Shown here piece after piece: positions 1 to 9,254 of a DNA stretch of 64,000 nucleotides (its first letter is position 1; each line of letters starts with the position of its first letter). This stretch comes from Shewanella seohaensis. GTDB taxonomy: Bacteria; Pseudomonadota; Gammaproteobacteria; Enterobacterales; Shewanellaceae. The stretch is taken from positions 2,790,001 to 2,854,000 of the forward strand of contig NZ_CP104900.1 of assembly GCF_025449215.1 (NCBI RefSeq). Direction: 5' to 3'. Made by a program: the position numbers and the translations under genes. The notes beneath the pieces were generated by a model, which made no database searches, was not told the origin of the DNA, and saw only the letters and a list, made by a program, of their open reading frames with translations.

Positions 1-332
1 TTGCCACTCAAATCGAGACCAGTGGCACCTTTGAGGTGAAGTGCGATGCTGATACCTGGGTAACTGTCTCGCCCAAGATCAATATGAAAGGTGGTTATCA
101 GGTGTTAGCGCAGGCCTTGATCCGCGCCAACGAGATTAAGCACCCGATAGCGACCGAAAATCATATCGACGAACTCGATGAGTTACTCAAAGGGATTGAT
201 GTGTCAGCGAAAACGATTTGTCTGCAACCGATCAGCCAAAAACCAAGGGCGACGGAATTAGCCATGAAGGTGTGTATTGCCCGCAACTGGCGTTTATCGA
301 TTCAGACCCATAAGTACTTGAATATCGATTAA
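1..332 (+). CDS. queE: 7-carboxy-7-deazaguanine synthase QueE, C-terminal part
   Basis: This is the 3' end of a gene entering from the left edge; the frame is open from base 3. QueE is a radical-SAM enzyme that makes 7-carboxy-7-deazaguanine in the queuosine pathway. The visible part holds the family's C-terminal features: ETSGTFEV near the start, the SPK motif, then LQPISQKPRATELAMKVC and a final NWRLSIQTHKYLNID. The SAM cluster Cys motif lies outside the window. A hairpin with a T run follows at 362-385. The next genes are tRNA-Tyr copies, and tRNA-Tyr with G34 is one of the tRNAs that receives queuosine; any link is inference. Confidence 0.9.
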   Translation, partial: ATQIETSGTFEVKCDADTWVTVSPKINMKGGYQVLAQALIRANEIKHPIATENHIDELDELLKGIDVSAKTICLQPISQKPRATELAMKVCIARNWRLSIQTHKYLNID

Positions 333-361
333 TCGCCACTTAGCGCTATGTACTCTTCTTG

Positions 362-385
362 AACGCTCCGAATGGGGCGTTTTTT
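362..385 (+). terminator. Rho-independent terminator of queE
   Basis: GC stem AACGCtCC / GGgGCGTT with a GAAT loop, followed by a T run, 30 bp after the queE stop. Confidence 0.75.
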
Positions 386-512
386 ATCAGCAAAATCTAT
401 GGATTAAAGACAATAGTCTTAAGTAAGCGATAAAAATAACTTTGGATAAGCTGGTGTGCTAGAAAGAAAACTTGGGGAATAAAGCGGTATAAAGAGTGAT
501 ATGAGAAAGAAG

Positions 513-597
513 TGGTGGAGGGAGAAGGATTCGAACCTTCGAAGGCGGAGCCGTCAGATTTACAGTCTGATCCCTTTGGCCACTCGGGAACCCCTCC
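513..597 (-). tRNA. tRNA-Tyr (GTA), copy 1
   Basis: 85-nt class II tRNA on the minus strand with encoded CCA. The acceptor GGAGGGG pairs with the 3' end, the anticodon is GTA (TAC on the plus strand inside cagatttacagtctg), there is a long variable arm, and the T-loop is TTCGAAT. It differs from the two upstream copies by one base, at 547 in the variable-arm loop. Confidence 0.97.
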
Positions 598-727
598 ACA
601 TATTTTCTTCAACTTTTAAGTCCGACTCATCGAGTCTGATTTTAAAGTTATCTTAAATCTTGGCCGGATTTAAGGGTAAAGCAAGTTTACAGCAGACTAA
701 CGATTGACGAAGAACAGAAGATAAAAG

Positions 728-812
728 TGGTGGAGGGAGAAGGATTCGAACCTTCGAAGGCTGAGCCGTCAGATTTACAGTCTGATCCCTTTGGCCACTC
801 GGGAACCCCTCC
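728..812 (-). tRNA. tRNA-Tyr (GTA), copy 2
   Basis: 85-nt tRNA-Tyr, minus strand, anticodon GTA, CCA encoded. Identical to copy 3 over its length. It is the middle member of a three-gene array read leftwards from a promoter near 953-981. Confidence 0.97.
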
Positions 813-852
813 ACGAATATCTCTTTATAGTATCGCTAATTGTTAGTGCAAA

Positions 853-937
853 TGGTGGAGGGAGAAGGATTCGAACCTTCGAAGGCTGAGCCGTCAGATT
901 TACAGTCTGATCCCTTTGGCCACTCGGGAACCCCTCC
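853..937 (-). tRNA. tRNA-Tyr (GTA), copy 3 (promoter-proximal)
   Basis: 85-nt tRNA-Tyr, minus strand, anticodon GTA, CCA encoded, identical to copy 2. It lies nearest the promoter. Only 40 bp separate it from copy 2, so a common transcript is likely. Confidence 0.97.
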
Positions 938-952
938 TCAATTGCGGCGGCA

Positions 953-981
953 ATAGTAGTCAGAAACGTTTGGCATGTAAA
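953..981 (-). promoter_or_regulatory. sigma70-type promoter of the tRNA-Tyr array
   Basis: Read on the minus strand: TTTACA (-35), a 17-bp spacer, TACTAT (-10), then a GC-rich discriminator (TGCCGCC), 16 bp before the first tRNA. This is typical of stable-RNA promoters. Confidence 0.65.
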
Positions 982-1062
982 GTCTAAATATGAAAATTTT
1001 CCTAAAGTTCTGGTTCAACTGGTCGATTAACTAACAACGAGTTGTTTTAATGATGTTTTTTT

Positions 1063-1550
1063 ATGCAGATCGATGTTCCTTTAATCAACGAAGCCCAAAT
1101 TGGCTCCCGCTTAAATGCGGCAATCGAACACAACAGGCGAGGAGAGTTCGCCCTGTTGCTGTCGCTATTGTCTGCAGACGCGAGGGACATGGCGCAGTTT
1201 CAATGGCAAAAAGAGCTCGATAATGCAGAAAAATTACAACGTCAGTTCGAGTTACCCCCAAGCAAGCGCTTGTGGCGGATTTATCGACGGATAACAAGGT
1301 TACCGACAATAGTGCTGTTTTTGCTGAGCAAGGCGCGAGGGCGTTTCAACTGCAACAGGCATTGCGCCCAGAGGCATTAGTGATCCGCGGTGCTGAGCCT
1401 ATCGCGATGGCCGAAGCCTTAAGCAATTGCGATCTCACCACACGTCTGCGCCAACGTGGCCAGTTGCCATCCCCGAAAATGGACGTCATGCATTTTGCCG
1501 ATCAACTGGCGATTCAACGGAACTTAGTGCCGTTATTGGCCAGCGCCTAA
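1063..1550 (+). CDS. VC2046/SO_3500-type conserved protein, frame broken at 1255-1259
   Basis: Two overlapping frames together give one protein of about 162 residues, beginning MQIDVPLINEAQIGSRLN and ending LAIQRNLVPLLASA. The first frame runs from ATG 1063 to the C5 run at 1255-1259, and the second continues one frame back to the stop at 1550. Adding one C gives FELPPKQALVADLSTD without interruption. I recognise this as resembling the uncharacterised VC2046/SO_3500 family of gammaproteobacteria, which has similar length; that is recall, not a search. The protein is mostly helical, with no signal peptide or membrane segment. Function unknown. The break matches seven other one-base homopolymer losses in this window. 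Confidence 0.7.
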
Positions 1551-1788
1551 CGAGTATGTCGTCTTGCCTCCAAGTCGCTATCGGGCTGTTAAGCAAGATT
1601 CTGTCTTTAAAAGCAATGCTAGGGATTAAAGGAACTTGTTGGCCAAATAGCCGTCAACTGTGTCGATGCACAATAATAAGCGTGAGCTAAAGCTGAGTCT
1701 CTGCCGCCACTGTTACCTATAATAAGGCGTTAATGATGCTGGTTTAAGTTGATGCATCACCCTTACAGCGATTAGAGAGGAAAAACAG

Positions 1789-2076
1789 ATGAAAGGTATC
1801 ATTGCAGGACAAGCGGCTACCGTGAACGACACTTGCACCGATTGCGGCAGTTTTGTGGATATTGGCGCTGTGATTGATGAGCAGGATACAGTGCTGGAGT
1901 TATCCTTCGCGGGTGCAGAGGCTGAGGTCGAAGCGACTAAGATGTTGGAGCGGGCTCAAGCGCGTTTTAGCCAAGCCCAAGGGAATATTGTGCAGGATGA
2001 AGTGGGTGTTACCCTCAAACTGGTCTTCGATGTGAGTGTCGAGAAAATGATTTTTCAATTAGAGAATGGCCTATGA
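1789..2076 (+). CDS. YfcZ/YiiS family protein (DUF406)
   Basis: 95-residue cytosolic protein. The start at ATG 1789 has a good ribosome site (gaggaaa, 7 bp upstream). The pattern CTDCGSFVDIGAVID near residues 16-30 and the ending KMIFQLENG match the DUF406 family, whose E. coli members are YfcZ and YiiS. The middle (residues 42-66) is a charged helix rich in Glu and Ala. No biochemical role is established for the family; E. coli yfcZ lies close to fatty acid genes, but here the neighbours are a VC2046-type gene and a cyclic-di-GMP protein. It appears to be a single-gene unit. Confidence 0.8.
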   Translation: MKGIIAGQAATVNDTCTDCGSFVDIGAVIDEQDTVLELSFAGAEAEVEATKMLERAQARFSQAQGNIVQDEVGVTLKLVFDVSVEKMIFQLENGL

Positions 2077-2264
2077 TGCAAGCGACCGTGAAGTCCGTTA
2101 GCGTTAATTTGTAATAAAGTGTGGCCGATGTTGCTGTTTTAAATGTAGATAGTGTAATCTGCATCAACAAAAATAAAGATTAATTGGCTCTATTAACACG
2201 CTTCTTTAGTGTGTTAGTCGCAGCAGTACCGTTTTACCCAACACGAAGTTTTGTAGGGATCAGA

Positions 2265-4447
2265 GTGAAGCGACGTCAGCATCAGCATTTATTAGAGTCT
2301 TTAGTGCATTCCACGGCTAAACAGCAGGGTGATTTTACTAAGACCGCAGAGTTAGCCACTGAGCTACTTTGCCAAAATTTAGCCGTTTCTCTGGTGTCGG
2401 TATGGATTTTTTCCGCCGATCAATCGAGCCAATCCCTGGTAGCGCAATTTGGCGCTATGGCCCTACAAGACACTTACCGTCCTTCACAGTTGCAGACGCT
2501 GCCATGCTATTTAGATGAACTCAAAAATCATCGCCATATCGATGCGAGTAATACGCTTATCGATCCGCGCTTGACTGAGTTAGTCGATAACTATTTTATC
2601 CCTCGGAAAATTTTATCTAGTCTCGAGATTGGCATTCGCATTAATGGTCATCTTGAAGGCGTGCTTTGCCTTGAGCGAGCGCAACTGACTCACCATTGGC
2701 ACGACAGCGAAATTCACCTTGCCTGCCAAATGGCCGATCAACTGGCCCTCACGCTGGCCACCAAACATACCTATGACAAAGAAGAGCGCTTAAGCCTGTT
2801 TCGCTGTGCCACCGAGCAGTCTCGTCAAATGAGCATGTTGATTAACCTGCACACCGAAAAAGTGGAATACGTTAACCAAGCCCACGAAGAGATCACCGGC
2901 TTAGCGCGTGAAAAAGCATAGGCACCAATTTACGAGAGTTAAGTTTCTTTAAGCAGCACAGTGAATTAGCCGAGCAGACCTTGGCCAAGATTTTCAGAGG
3001 CGAGCAGGCCAAAGGCGAAGTGCAATTTAATCGAGCCGATGGCAGTCGCTACTGGCTCAAGTATGTGGTCAGCCAATTTATCACCGATCGCGGCAATCAT
3101 TACGCTTTAGTTTCCGGCGAAGAAAGCACAGATGAGCACAACTATAAGGCGGAGCTTGAGCGTTTAGCCTGGCGTTGTAGCCTCACTGGGCTGAATAATC
3201 GTAGTCACTTCAATCGCGTATTGGAGCGCACCACCAATGGATTGTTGCTGTTGGTCGATTTAGTCGCCTTTAAACGTTTCAACGATACCTATGGCCACGA
3301 AAATGGCGATAGCTTGCTGATTGAAATTGGCCGGCGCTTAAAACATTTTTCGGAAATTAATAAGGCAACCGAAATTGCCCGCGTCGGTAGCGACGAGTTT
3401 GCCGTGTTGCTCACCGATGATAACGCGGTTTACGATCTGGATTATTTCAGTACTCGCCTATACCAGCATTTAGCCATGCCGATTTTAATCGGTCGTGAGC
3501 AAATCGAACCCAAACCTGCATTGGCGGTTGTCGATATCGCCTCGGTGGCCAATCTGTTCGCGCCGCTGACCTGCGCCGATATCGCAGTGCAATACGCGAA
3601 GAAGAAAAAGGGCACTGCTATTCAAGTGTTTAACAGCACCTTGCTCAGCGCCTTTAAGGAAGATGCACAAATCGAGCGTGATTTGCATAGCGCGATTCGT
3701 GGCCGTCAATTCGAACTTTATTATCAGCCCTTACGGGATCTGGAGCAGAAAACCTATATCGGTGCTGAAGCTTTGATCCGTTGGCATCACCCGAAAAAAG
3801 GTGTGCTGTATCCCGGCGCCTTTATCGATATTGCCGAGCAATCTGGGATGATCAACGCCATTGGCAGCTGGGTGCTTGAGGCCGCGTGCCGACAATTGAA
3901 TATATGGCAGCACCATAATGCCGATTTAAGCATGCATGTTAACGTGTCGGCGCGGCAGTTTTTTAGCGGAAACCTGTATGAGCAAGTCTGGCAACTGCTG
4001 ACGCGCTATCGTTTAAAGCCTAAAACCCTGATCCTTGAGATCACCGAGACGGAATTGATGGGCGACATTCGCCATGCCACGCTCTTATGTCAGGAATTGG
4101 CAGAGCTGGGTGTAGGGCTGGCCATCGATGACTTTGGTACGGGTTACAGCTCGATGCGCTATCTTAAACAATTCCCGATCAGTAAGTTAAAAATCGACCG
4201 CTCCTTTATCTCCGATCTCACCATTAGCCGCGAAAGCCAAGAAATCGTCTCGGCCATTATTGCGATGGCAAGCGCGCTTAATATTTCCTTGACCGCCGAA
4301 GGGGTTGAAACCGCCGAGCAGGAAGCGTTTTTGGCGAAGAGTTTTTGCCATCAGGCGCAGGGGTATTTATACAGTCCTGCGTTGCGAGAGCCCGAATTTG
4401 CGCAATTCTTATTGGCGGCAAAAGAACCTAATCTTGTGACGCATTAA
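2265..4447 (+). CDS. GAF-PAS-GGDEF-EAL cyclic-di-GMP protein, frame broken at 2911-2915
   Basis: About 727 residues once the frame is restored. I place the start at GTG 2265, 5 bp after AGGGA; a TTG at 2184 in the same frame has no ribosome site. An N-terminal GAF-like domain (to about residue 170) is followed by a PAS-like segment, a GGDEF domain and a C-terminal EAL domain. The first frame stops at 2921 just after an A5 run (2911-2915); one added A gives REKSIGTNLRELS and joins it to the second frame. The GGDEF signature is degenerate (RVGSDEF). The EAL side looks intact: GAEALIRW, DDFGTGYSSM, KIDRSFI, AEGVET. I infer a phosphodiesterase, with the GGDEF half regulatory or weak. No transmembrane segment is seen. 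Confidence 0.82.
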
Positions 4448-4476
4448 CCAGTTAGATTAGTCGTATTGGTGATATA

Positions 4477-4512
4477 AAAACAAAAGGCAATCAATCGATT
4501 GCCTTTTGTTTT
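4477..4512. terminator. Bidirectional terminator between the EAL gene and ychJ
   Basis: A perfect 16-bp inverted repeat (AAAACAAAAGGCAATC and its complement) with a 4-nt loop, A-rich on the left and T-rich on the right, lies between convergent genes. Confidence 0.85.
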
Positions 4513-4527
4513 ATCTCTGGGGACTGG

Positions 4528-5022
4528 TTAACCCTTCATGCAGCACTGCTTAAACTTCTTACCACTGTGGCAGACGCAGGGATCATTGCGCCCCGGTAAT
4601 TTGGCATGCATTTGATGGCCTTTAGTGTAAAACCAACGACCTTGCTCGAAGATAAACTCTGAGCGCTCGTAAATGGCATCAATCTCGCCACTCATTTTAT
4701 ACCAGGCCTTAAAGGTAACAGTGCCGAACTTGCTGCCATCGGGCTGGGTAGTGTCATTGGCGGATAATACATCGAGCCCTAACCATTCGGGATGTGGACC
4801 TTGTTGGAGCTGCTCAAGGGTTAAGCCATCGAGGTAATCTGCATGGTGTGTTTTGATGATGTAATCAAAATTTTTCAATACAAAAGCGCAGTAGCGAGAG
4901 CGCATTAATTGCTCAGGACTCGTCGCCAGTTGTGCTCCTGAATCGAGCCCTAGATGCAGTATTTGACAGCAATCTTGATAGATTTTTTGGCTGCCGCAAG
5001 GGCAGATTTTTTCGTGTATCAT
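4528..5022 (-). CDS. ychJ: YchJ family protein with two SEC-C zinc motifs
   Basis: 164 residues. The N-terminus carries [13 protein letters not shown] (residues 7-19) and the C-terminus [13 protein letters not shown], both matching the SEC-C metal-binding motif (CxC...C-C/H). The middle is the YchJ/UPF0225 NTF2-like fold ([19 protein letters not shown]). The family is widespread and its function is not established; SEC-C motifs bind zinc and in SecA contact SecB and ribosomes. The gene is convergent with the EAL gene and shares its terminator. Start ATG 5022. Confidence 0.9.
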   Translation of the reverse strand: MIHEKICPCGSQKIYQDCCQILHLGLDSGAQLATSPEQLMRSRYCAFVLKNFDYIIKTHHADYLDGLTLEQLQQGPHPEWLGLDVLSANDTTQPDGSKFGTVTFKAWYKMSGEIDAIYERSEFIFEQGRWFYTKGHQMHAKLPGRNDPCVCHSGKKFKQCCMKG

Positions 5023-5049
5023 AAAAGTAATGCTTTAAAATATAGTAGA

Positions 5050-5628
5050 TTACTGCTTTTTCTTTTGGCTGTCCGGTAACGGTGGGAACTGGCGGCCATA
5101 GTAAAGATTGGGTACAGGTTTGGCATTCAAATAGAAACTGGGTTCGGCACGGTTATTCATATCCAGTGTGACGTTCCAGCGCTGCTGAGAGTCTTTTTGG
5201 GTGCCAATCACAAATTTGCCAGCAAATTCACTCACAGGTTCGCCAGTTTCTTCTGCGGGGTAAAAACGCACTAAATAATAGCCAGTGTCGAACGCGCTGT
5301 TGCCGGATAGCTTACGGTTGAGTACCCGGAAATCGATATCGATACGGGCCTTTTTATTGCGGATTTTATCGAAAAAACGTTGGTAAATAGCAACGATACT
5401 GTCGCGGCCATAATAGATTTCTTTACTTTGGCTTTCAGAGAGGTAGCTTGCATCTTTTGCATAAATGTCTGCGGTGACTTCGGGGGCAAGCTCAGTAAAT
5501 GCTTTAGTGAACAGCGGATAATTCGCATTGATCAGCTGATCGGTTGTCATGGTTGTTTTGGCTTTTGCGGGAGTAGCAAAACTTGGAAGCGACAATAGGC
5601 ATATCAGGGCTAGCAGCAAAAATCTCAT
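5050..5628 (-). CDS. Secreted NTF2-like protein, function unknown
   Basis: 192 residues with a clear signal peptide (MRFLLLALICLLSLPSFATP, cleavage probably after SFA), so periplasmic. The mature part has the alternating helix/strand layout of SnoaL/NTF2-like proteins: ADIYAKDASYLSES, an IYYGRDSIVAIYQRFFDKI helix, then strands with GYYLVRFYP and FAGKFVIGTQ, and WNVTLDMNNRAEPSFY near the end. That fold binds small ligands or acts as an enzyme. I cannot assign a substrate. The C-terminal tail is basic (QKKKQ). It sits 27 bp downstream of the ychJ start and shares its strand, so the two may be co-transcribed. Confidence 0.7.
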   Translation of the reverse strand: MRFLLLALICLLSLPSFATPAKAKTTMTTDQLINANYPLFTKAFTELAPEVTADIYAKDASYLSESQSKEIYYGRDSIVAIYQRFFDKIRNKKARIDIDFRVLNRKLSGNSAFDTGYYLVRFYPAEETGEPVSEFAGKFVIGTQKDSQQRWNVTLDMNNRAEPSFYLNAKPVPNLYYGRQFPPLPDSQKKKQ

Positions 5629-5760
5629 TACATTATTCTAATCAAGCATTCATGGCGCCACTATAATGGAGGTGCCCGCTGAACTAAAGGGTTGAATGTT
5701 TACAAAGTGTGTTTCTGTTCTAAAAGTGCACACTGAGCGTTAAGAGTGGAGGAGCTTGCC

Positions 5761-6351
5761 ATGCTAGATGATGAATCAGCACTGTTTTTTGAGGAAATGG
5801 CGGGGGTTGTGCCACTAAAGGGTGATGTGAAAGCGGTGAATTTGCAGCCTAAGGCACTAACGGAGGAGCAACTTCAGCGCCGTGATGCGTTGCAACGCGA
5901 GGCTTATTTGGCCTGCATGCCCTTGGATTTGAGTTTGATCCCGATAATAGCGCCCGATGATATCGCCAGTTTTAAGCGCGAAGGGGTACAAGGTGCAGTG
6001 TTTAAGCGCTTAAGGCTGGGGCAGTACAGCATTAAGATGGAATTAGATGTACATGCCTACCGTTTAAGTCAGGCCCGTGATGCGTTGCTCAATTATCTGT
6101 TAGCGGCACAGGCCCATGGGGAACGCTGCGTCATGCTTATCCATGGTAAGGGTCATAACAGTAAACCCGTGGCTGGCCTGCTGAAATCTGCCGTCTGCCA
6201 TTGGTTGTCTCAACTTGATATGGTGCTGGCCTATCATTCGGCGAAAACCGAGCAGGGCGGCACGGGCGCCTTGTATGTGATGCTCACTAAATCCGAACAG
6301 CTTAAGATCGAGAACAAAGAGGCAAATCGTAAGGGAATGGGTTGGCGTTAA
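5761..6351 (+). CDS. smrA: DNA endonuclease SmrA (Smr domain)
   Basis: 196 residues from ATG 5761, chosen because GGAGGAG lies 6 bp upstream; a GTG at 5746 in the same frame would overlap that ribosome site. The Smr domain fills the C-terminal half: LDVHAYR near residue 95 (the LDxHxxR motif), then VMLIHGKGHNS near 126 (the HGKG motif) and a final GGTGALYVMLTK. Smr domains are found in MutS2 C-termini and in stand-alone proteins of the YdaL/SmrA and SmrB type, some with nicking activity. The first 70 residues are acidic and less conserved. It has its own terminator at 6421-6447. Confidence 0.87.
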   Translation: MLDDESALFFEEMAGVVPLKGDVKAVNLQPKALTEEQLQRRDALQREAYLACMPLDLSLIPIIAPDDIASFKREGVQGAVFKRLRLGQYSIKMELDVHAYRLSQARDALLNYLLAAQAHGERCVMLIHGKGHNSKPVAGLLKSAVCHWLSQLDMVLAYHSAKTEQGGTGALYVMLTKSEQLKIENKEANRKGMGWR

Positions 6352-6420
6352 TAGGTTTCTGAACGCATTGATTTTATCTGATTGATACTCGCGTTCGTTA
6401 TTAATGCCGAAGCTTAAAAG

Positions 6421-6447
6421 AAAATGCCCAACATCGTTGGGCATTTT
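6421..6447 (+). terminator. Terminator after smrA
   Basis: AAAATGCCCAAC / GTTGGGCATTTT stem with an ATC loop and a T run. The A-rich left side could also serve the minus-strand peptidase gene. Confidence 0.85.
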
Positions 6448-6519
6448 TATCGGTTATATTTTCACACCAAGAGCCTAGGTGTTACTGACGTTAGAGTCTT
6501 CATTCCGTCTTGGTTTTAA

Positions 6520-8382
6520 TTACCAACCACATTGACGATTCGCCGCTGTGTTTTGCTCATCGAGCCAGGTTTTAAGCGGCGCAAAATAATCGAGTACGGC
6601 TTTGGCATCCATTCCCTCAGTACCTGTCACTTCTTTTAAAGCAACTGGCCAAGGTTGGCTTGCACCCAGCTCTAACATTTTATTGAGTTTTTCCCCTGCG
6701 GCTTGATTGCCATAAATACTGCATCTGTGTACAGGTCCTTTATCGCCGGCGGTATCACACAGTGCCTTATGGAACTGGAATTGCAAAATATGCGCGAGGA
6801 AGTAGCGCGTATAAGGCACGTTACCGGGCACATGGTACTTGGCACCTGGATCAAAATCGGCTTCGCTGCGGTCCGTTGGCGCCTTAACGCCTTGGTATTT
6901 TTCTCTTAATTCCCACCAGGCTTGGTTATATTGCGCTGGGGTGATTTCACCGCTAAAGACTTTCCAGCGCCACTGGTCAATCATCAAACCAAAGGGTAGG
7001 AAGGCGATTTTATCCAGAGCTTGTTTCAGCAGTAAGCCAATATCCTTGGAAGCATCGGGCACGTCTTCGAGCAGGCCAATCTGTTTTAGATAGCTTGGGG
7101 TAATTGATAGCGCGATCGTGTCACCAATGGCCTCATGGAAACCATCATTGGCACTGTTTTTAAACAGGAAAGGCTGCTGCTTATAGGCACGTTGATAGAA
7201 GTTGTGTCCAAGTTCGTGGTGAATAACGGTGAAGTCTTCAGCGGTTTTCTGGATACACATCTTGATGCGAATATCGTCGAGGTTATCCAAATCCCACGCC
7301 GAGGCATGACAAACGACATCACGATCCTTGGGTTGCAAGAATAAAGAGCGACTCCAGAAACTGTCTGGCAGCGGCGCAAAGCCTAACGAGGTGAAAAAGC
7401 TTTCGGCCTGTTTAACCATTTTGTGCTCATCATAGCCTTTCTGCTCGAGCAATTCCGTCACATCATAGCCAGGATCGGCATCGTCAGGGGCGACGAGATC
7501 GTACACATTACCCCATTGCTGTGCCCACATATTTCCCAGTAAGTGTGCGGGAATAGGGCCGGTTTTTGGCGCGATGGTGTCACCGTATTCGTTATTCAGC
7601 TCGCCGCGAACATAACAATGCAGGGATTCGTAGAGAGGCTTAACTTGTCCCCATAAACGATCTAATTCCTGTGAAAATTCATCGGGTTTCATATCGTATT
7701 GGCTGCGCCATAACTCAGAGAGGTTCGCGTAACCTAGATCTTTTGCACCTTCGTTGGCGAGTTCAACTTCACGTTGAAATAGTGGGCGCATCGGTTTTGC
7801 AATTTCACGCCAGCCTTTCCATGCCTCAAGCAGTTTGGCTGGGTCACGCGATTCCGCCATCAAGCTTGACAGCTCTGGCTGGGTCATACACTTGCCATCG
7901 GCGAAACAGTATTTGCCTTTACCATACAGTCCATTGAGCTCGGAGCTGATTTGCGCCAACTCAGCATTTTTGGCGGGATCAAGCGGCGCAGGTAACACGA
8001 GTGCGCTGCGCAGAATATTCAGTTTGCGCGCATTGGCTGGATCGAGTTCCACATTGGCGTACTTGGCAGCTTCGGTGGCGAATTTGACCGACGCGGCACT
8101 GACTTTTTCACCGACTGCGGCCGAGAGTGCAGCGGTATCTTCGGTGATGAAGTTACTGTAAATCCATTCGGCGCGATTCGCTTCGATAGAGAGCTGCGCC
8201 ATCTGGGCTTCAGCATCTTGAATAAAGGCGATGGCCTGAGCTTTATCGGGCGCGGCCTGAGTTGCTACTGGTGCCGCTGCAGTGCTTTCGGCCTTGCTTT
8301 GGGCATCATTACAGGCGGTTAAGCCTAAGGTTAGCGCTATGGTGAGCGCAAGAGTGGTGGGACGATTCAATAGAATAGCCAT
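6520..8382 (-). CDS. M2 family peptidyl-dipeptidase (ACE-like) lipoprotein
   Basis: 620 residues. A lipoprotein signal peptide ends in the lipobox LTAC (Cys 24), so the protein is probably anchored in the outer membrane or periplasmic face. The gluzincin motif VIHHELGHNFYQRA gives HEXXH with the downstream glutamate in NDGFHEAIGD, the arrangement of peptidase family M2 (angiotensin-converting enzyme type, dipeptidyl carboxypeptidase). Length matches bacterial M2 enzymes. Ribosome site AAGGA lies 9 bp before ATG 8382. It is divergent from psrA. The role is probably scavenging of peptides; a link to fatty acid control is not shown. Confidence 0.92.
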   Translation of the reverse strand: MAILLNRPTTLALTIALTLGLTACNDAQSKAESTAAAPVATQAAPDKAQAIAFIQDAEAQMAQLSIEANRAEWIYSNFITEDTAALSAAVGEKVSAASVKFATEAAKYANVELDPANARKLNILRSALVLPAPLDPAKNAELAQISSELNGLYGKGKYCFADGKCMTQPELSSLMAESRDPAKLLEAWKGWREIAKPMRPLFQREVELANEGAKDLGYANLSELWRSQYDMKPDEFSQELDRLWGQVKPLYESLHCYVRGELNNEYGDTIAPKTGPIPAHLLGNMWAQQWGNVYDLVAPDDADPGYDVTELLEQKGYDEHKMVKQAESFFTSLGFAPLPDSFWSRSLFLQPKDRDVVCHASAWDLDNLDDIRIKMCIQKTAEDFTVIHHELGHNFYQRAYKQQPFLFKNSANDGFHEAIGDTIALSITPSYLKQIGLLEDVPDASKDIGLLLKQALDKIAFLPFGLMIDQWRWKVFSGEITPAQYNQAWWELREKYQGVKAPTDRSEADFDPGAKYHVPGNVPYTRYFLAHILQFQFHKALCDTAGDKGPVHRCSIYGNQAAGEKLNKMLELGASQPWPVALKEVTGTEGMDAKAVLDYFAPLKTWLDEQNTAANRQCGW

Positions 8383-8563
8383 GTATTGCAGTCCTTTGTT
8401 GTTTTTGTGTTAAGCATTCTACCTAAGCACAGTGTTTTTTGCACAGGACTTGATGACTTTTCATGGTTTTTTGCAACGGATGTGAGTGGCCTGTTAATCC
8501 CTGTCAGCATGGCGCAGCTTATTTGGCCATTTTTCGTTTGACAACTCCCATACCAATGTTTAA

Positions 8564-8582
8564 TTTAAACGAGTGTTTTAAA
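8564..8582 (+). promoter_or_regulatory. Candidate PsrA operator upstream of psrA
   Basis: An inverted repeat, TTTAAAC - GAGT - GTTTTAAA, ends 18 bp before the psrA start. PsrA-type regulators bind GAAAC/GTTTC-like inverted repeats, so this suits autoregulation of psrA-fadE. Assignment is inference. Confidence 0.5.
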
Positions 8583-8600
8583 TTAATTCAAGGTCACGGA

Positions 8601-9239
8601 ATGGCAAGTCGATCCGATACAAAAACTAGAATACTTGATGCCGCAGAGAAGCTATTTGCCGAAAGGGGGTTTTCTGAGACGTCATTGCGACTTATCACGA
8701 GCAAGGCGGAGGTTAACTTAGCCTCGGTGAACTATCACTTTGGCTCTAAAAAAGAGTTAATCCGCGCCGTGTTAGCCCGCTATTTAGACGTGTTTATGCC
8801 CGCCGCATCGACGGCCATAAAATGTTTGCATACTGCGCCAACACAAGCTTCGTTAGAGGAGATTTTCTCTGCGTTAGTCGATCCATTATTGGATTTGAAC
8901 GAGCTGCGCACCGAAGGCACGACAATTTTCCTACAATTGCTGGGTCGCGGTTACATTGAAAGCCAAGGGCACCTGCGTTGGTTTATCACCACCCATTATG
9001 GGCAGCATTTAGACACCTTTGTTAAAGCTGTTTCGGCCAGTGCTCCGCATATTCCTCCTGCTGAAATGTTTTGGCGCTTACACTTTACCCTAGGCACGAT
9101 TGTTTTCACCATGGCGTCAGCCGATGCGCTCAATGATATTGCCGCGGCCGAATTTGGTGAGCATAACGACATCGAAGCCGTGATCCGTAAAGTGATCCCC
9201 TATATGGCTGCGGGCGTATCAGTCCCCGTGGCTTCTTAA
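8601..9239 (+). CDS. psrA: TetR-family fatty acid regulator PsrA
   Basis: 212 residues from ATG 8601 (an upstream in-frame ATG at 8463 would run through the promoter). The TetR DNA-binding part is residues 1-55: TKTRILDAAEKLFAERGFSETSLRLIT then NLASVNYHFGSKKELI. The C-terminal ligand domain resembles the PsrA/CecR class (GYIESQGHLRWF, FWRLHFTLGTIVF). In Shewanella and Pseudomonas, PsrA senses long-chain fatty acids or acyl-CoA and controls beta-oxidation genes. Here fadE follows after 15 bp, so the two form an operon, and a palindrome lies just upstream. Assignment rests on the sequence class plus this neighbour. Confidence 0.85.
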   Translation: MASRSDTKTRILDAAEKLFAERGFSETSLRLITSKAEVNLASVNYHFGSKKELIRAVLARYLDVFMPAASTAIKCLHTAPTQASLEEIFSALVDPLLDLNELRTEGTTIFLQLLGRGYIESQGHLRWFITTHYGQHLDTFVKAVSASAPHIPPAEMFWRLHFTLGTIVFTMASADALNDIAAAEFGEHNDIEAVIRKVIPYMAAGVSVPVAS

Positions 9240-9254
9240 TAAAAGGTCTTGATT

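Noticed and set aside
397..612. Minus-strand frame of 71 residues over tRNA-Tyr copy 1
   Set aside because: It covers a tRNA gene and has no ribosome site or family pattern.
1255..1259. Programmed frameshifting in the VC2046-type gene and others
   Set aside because: No slippery heptamer plus pseudoknot pattern, and eight unrelated genes show the same one-base loss, so a common technical cause is simpler.
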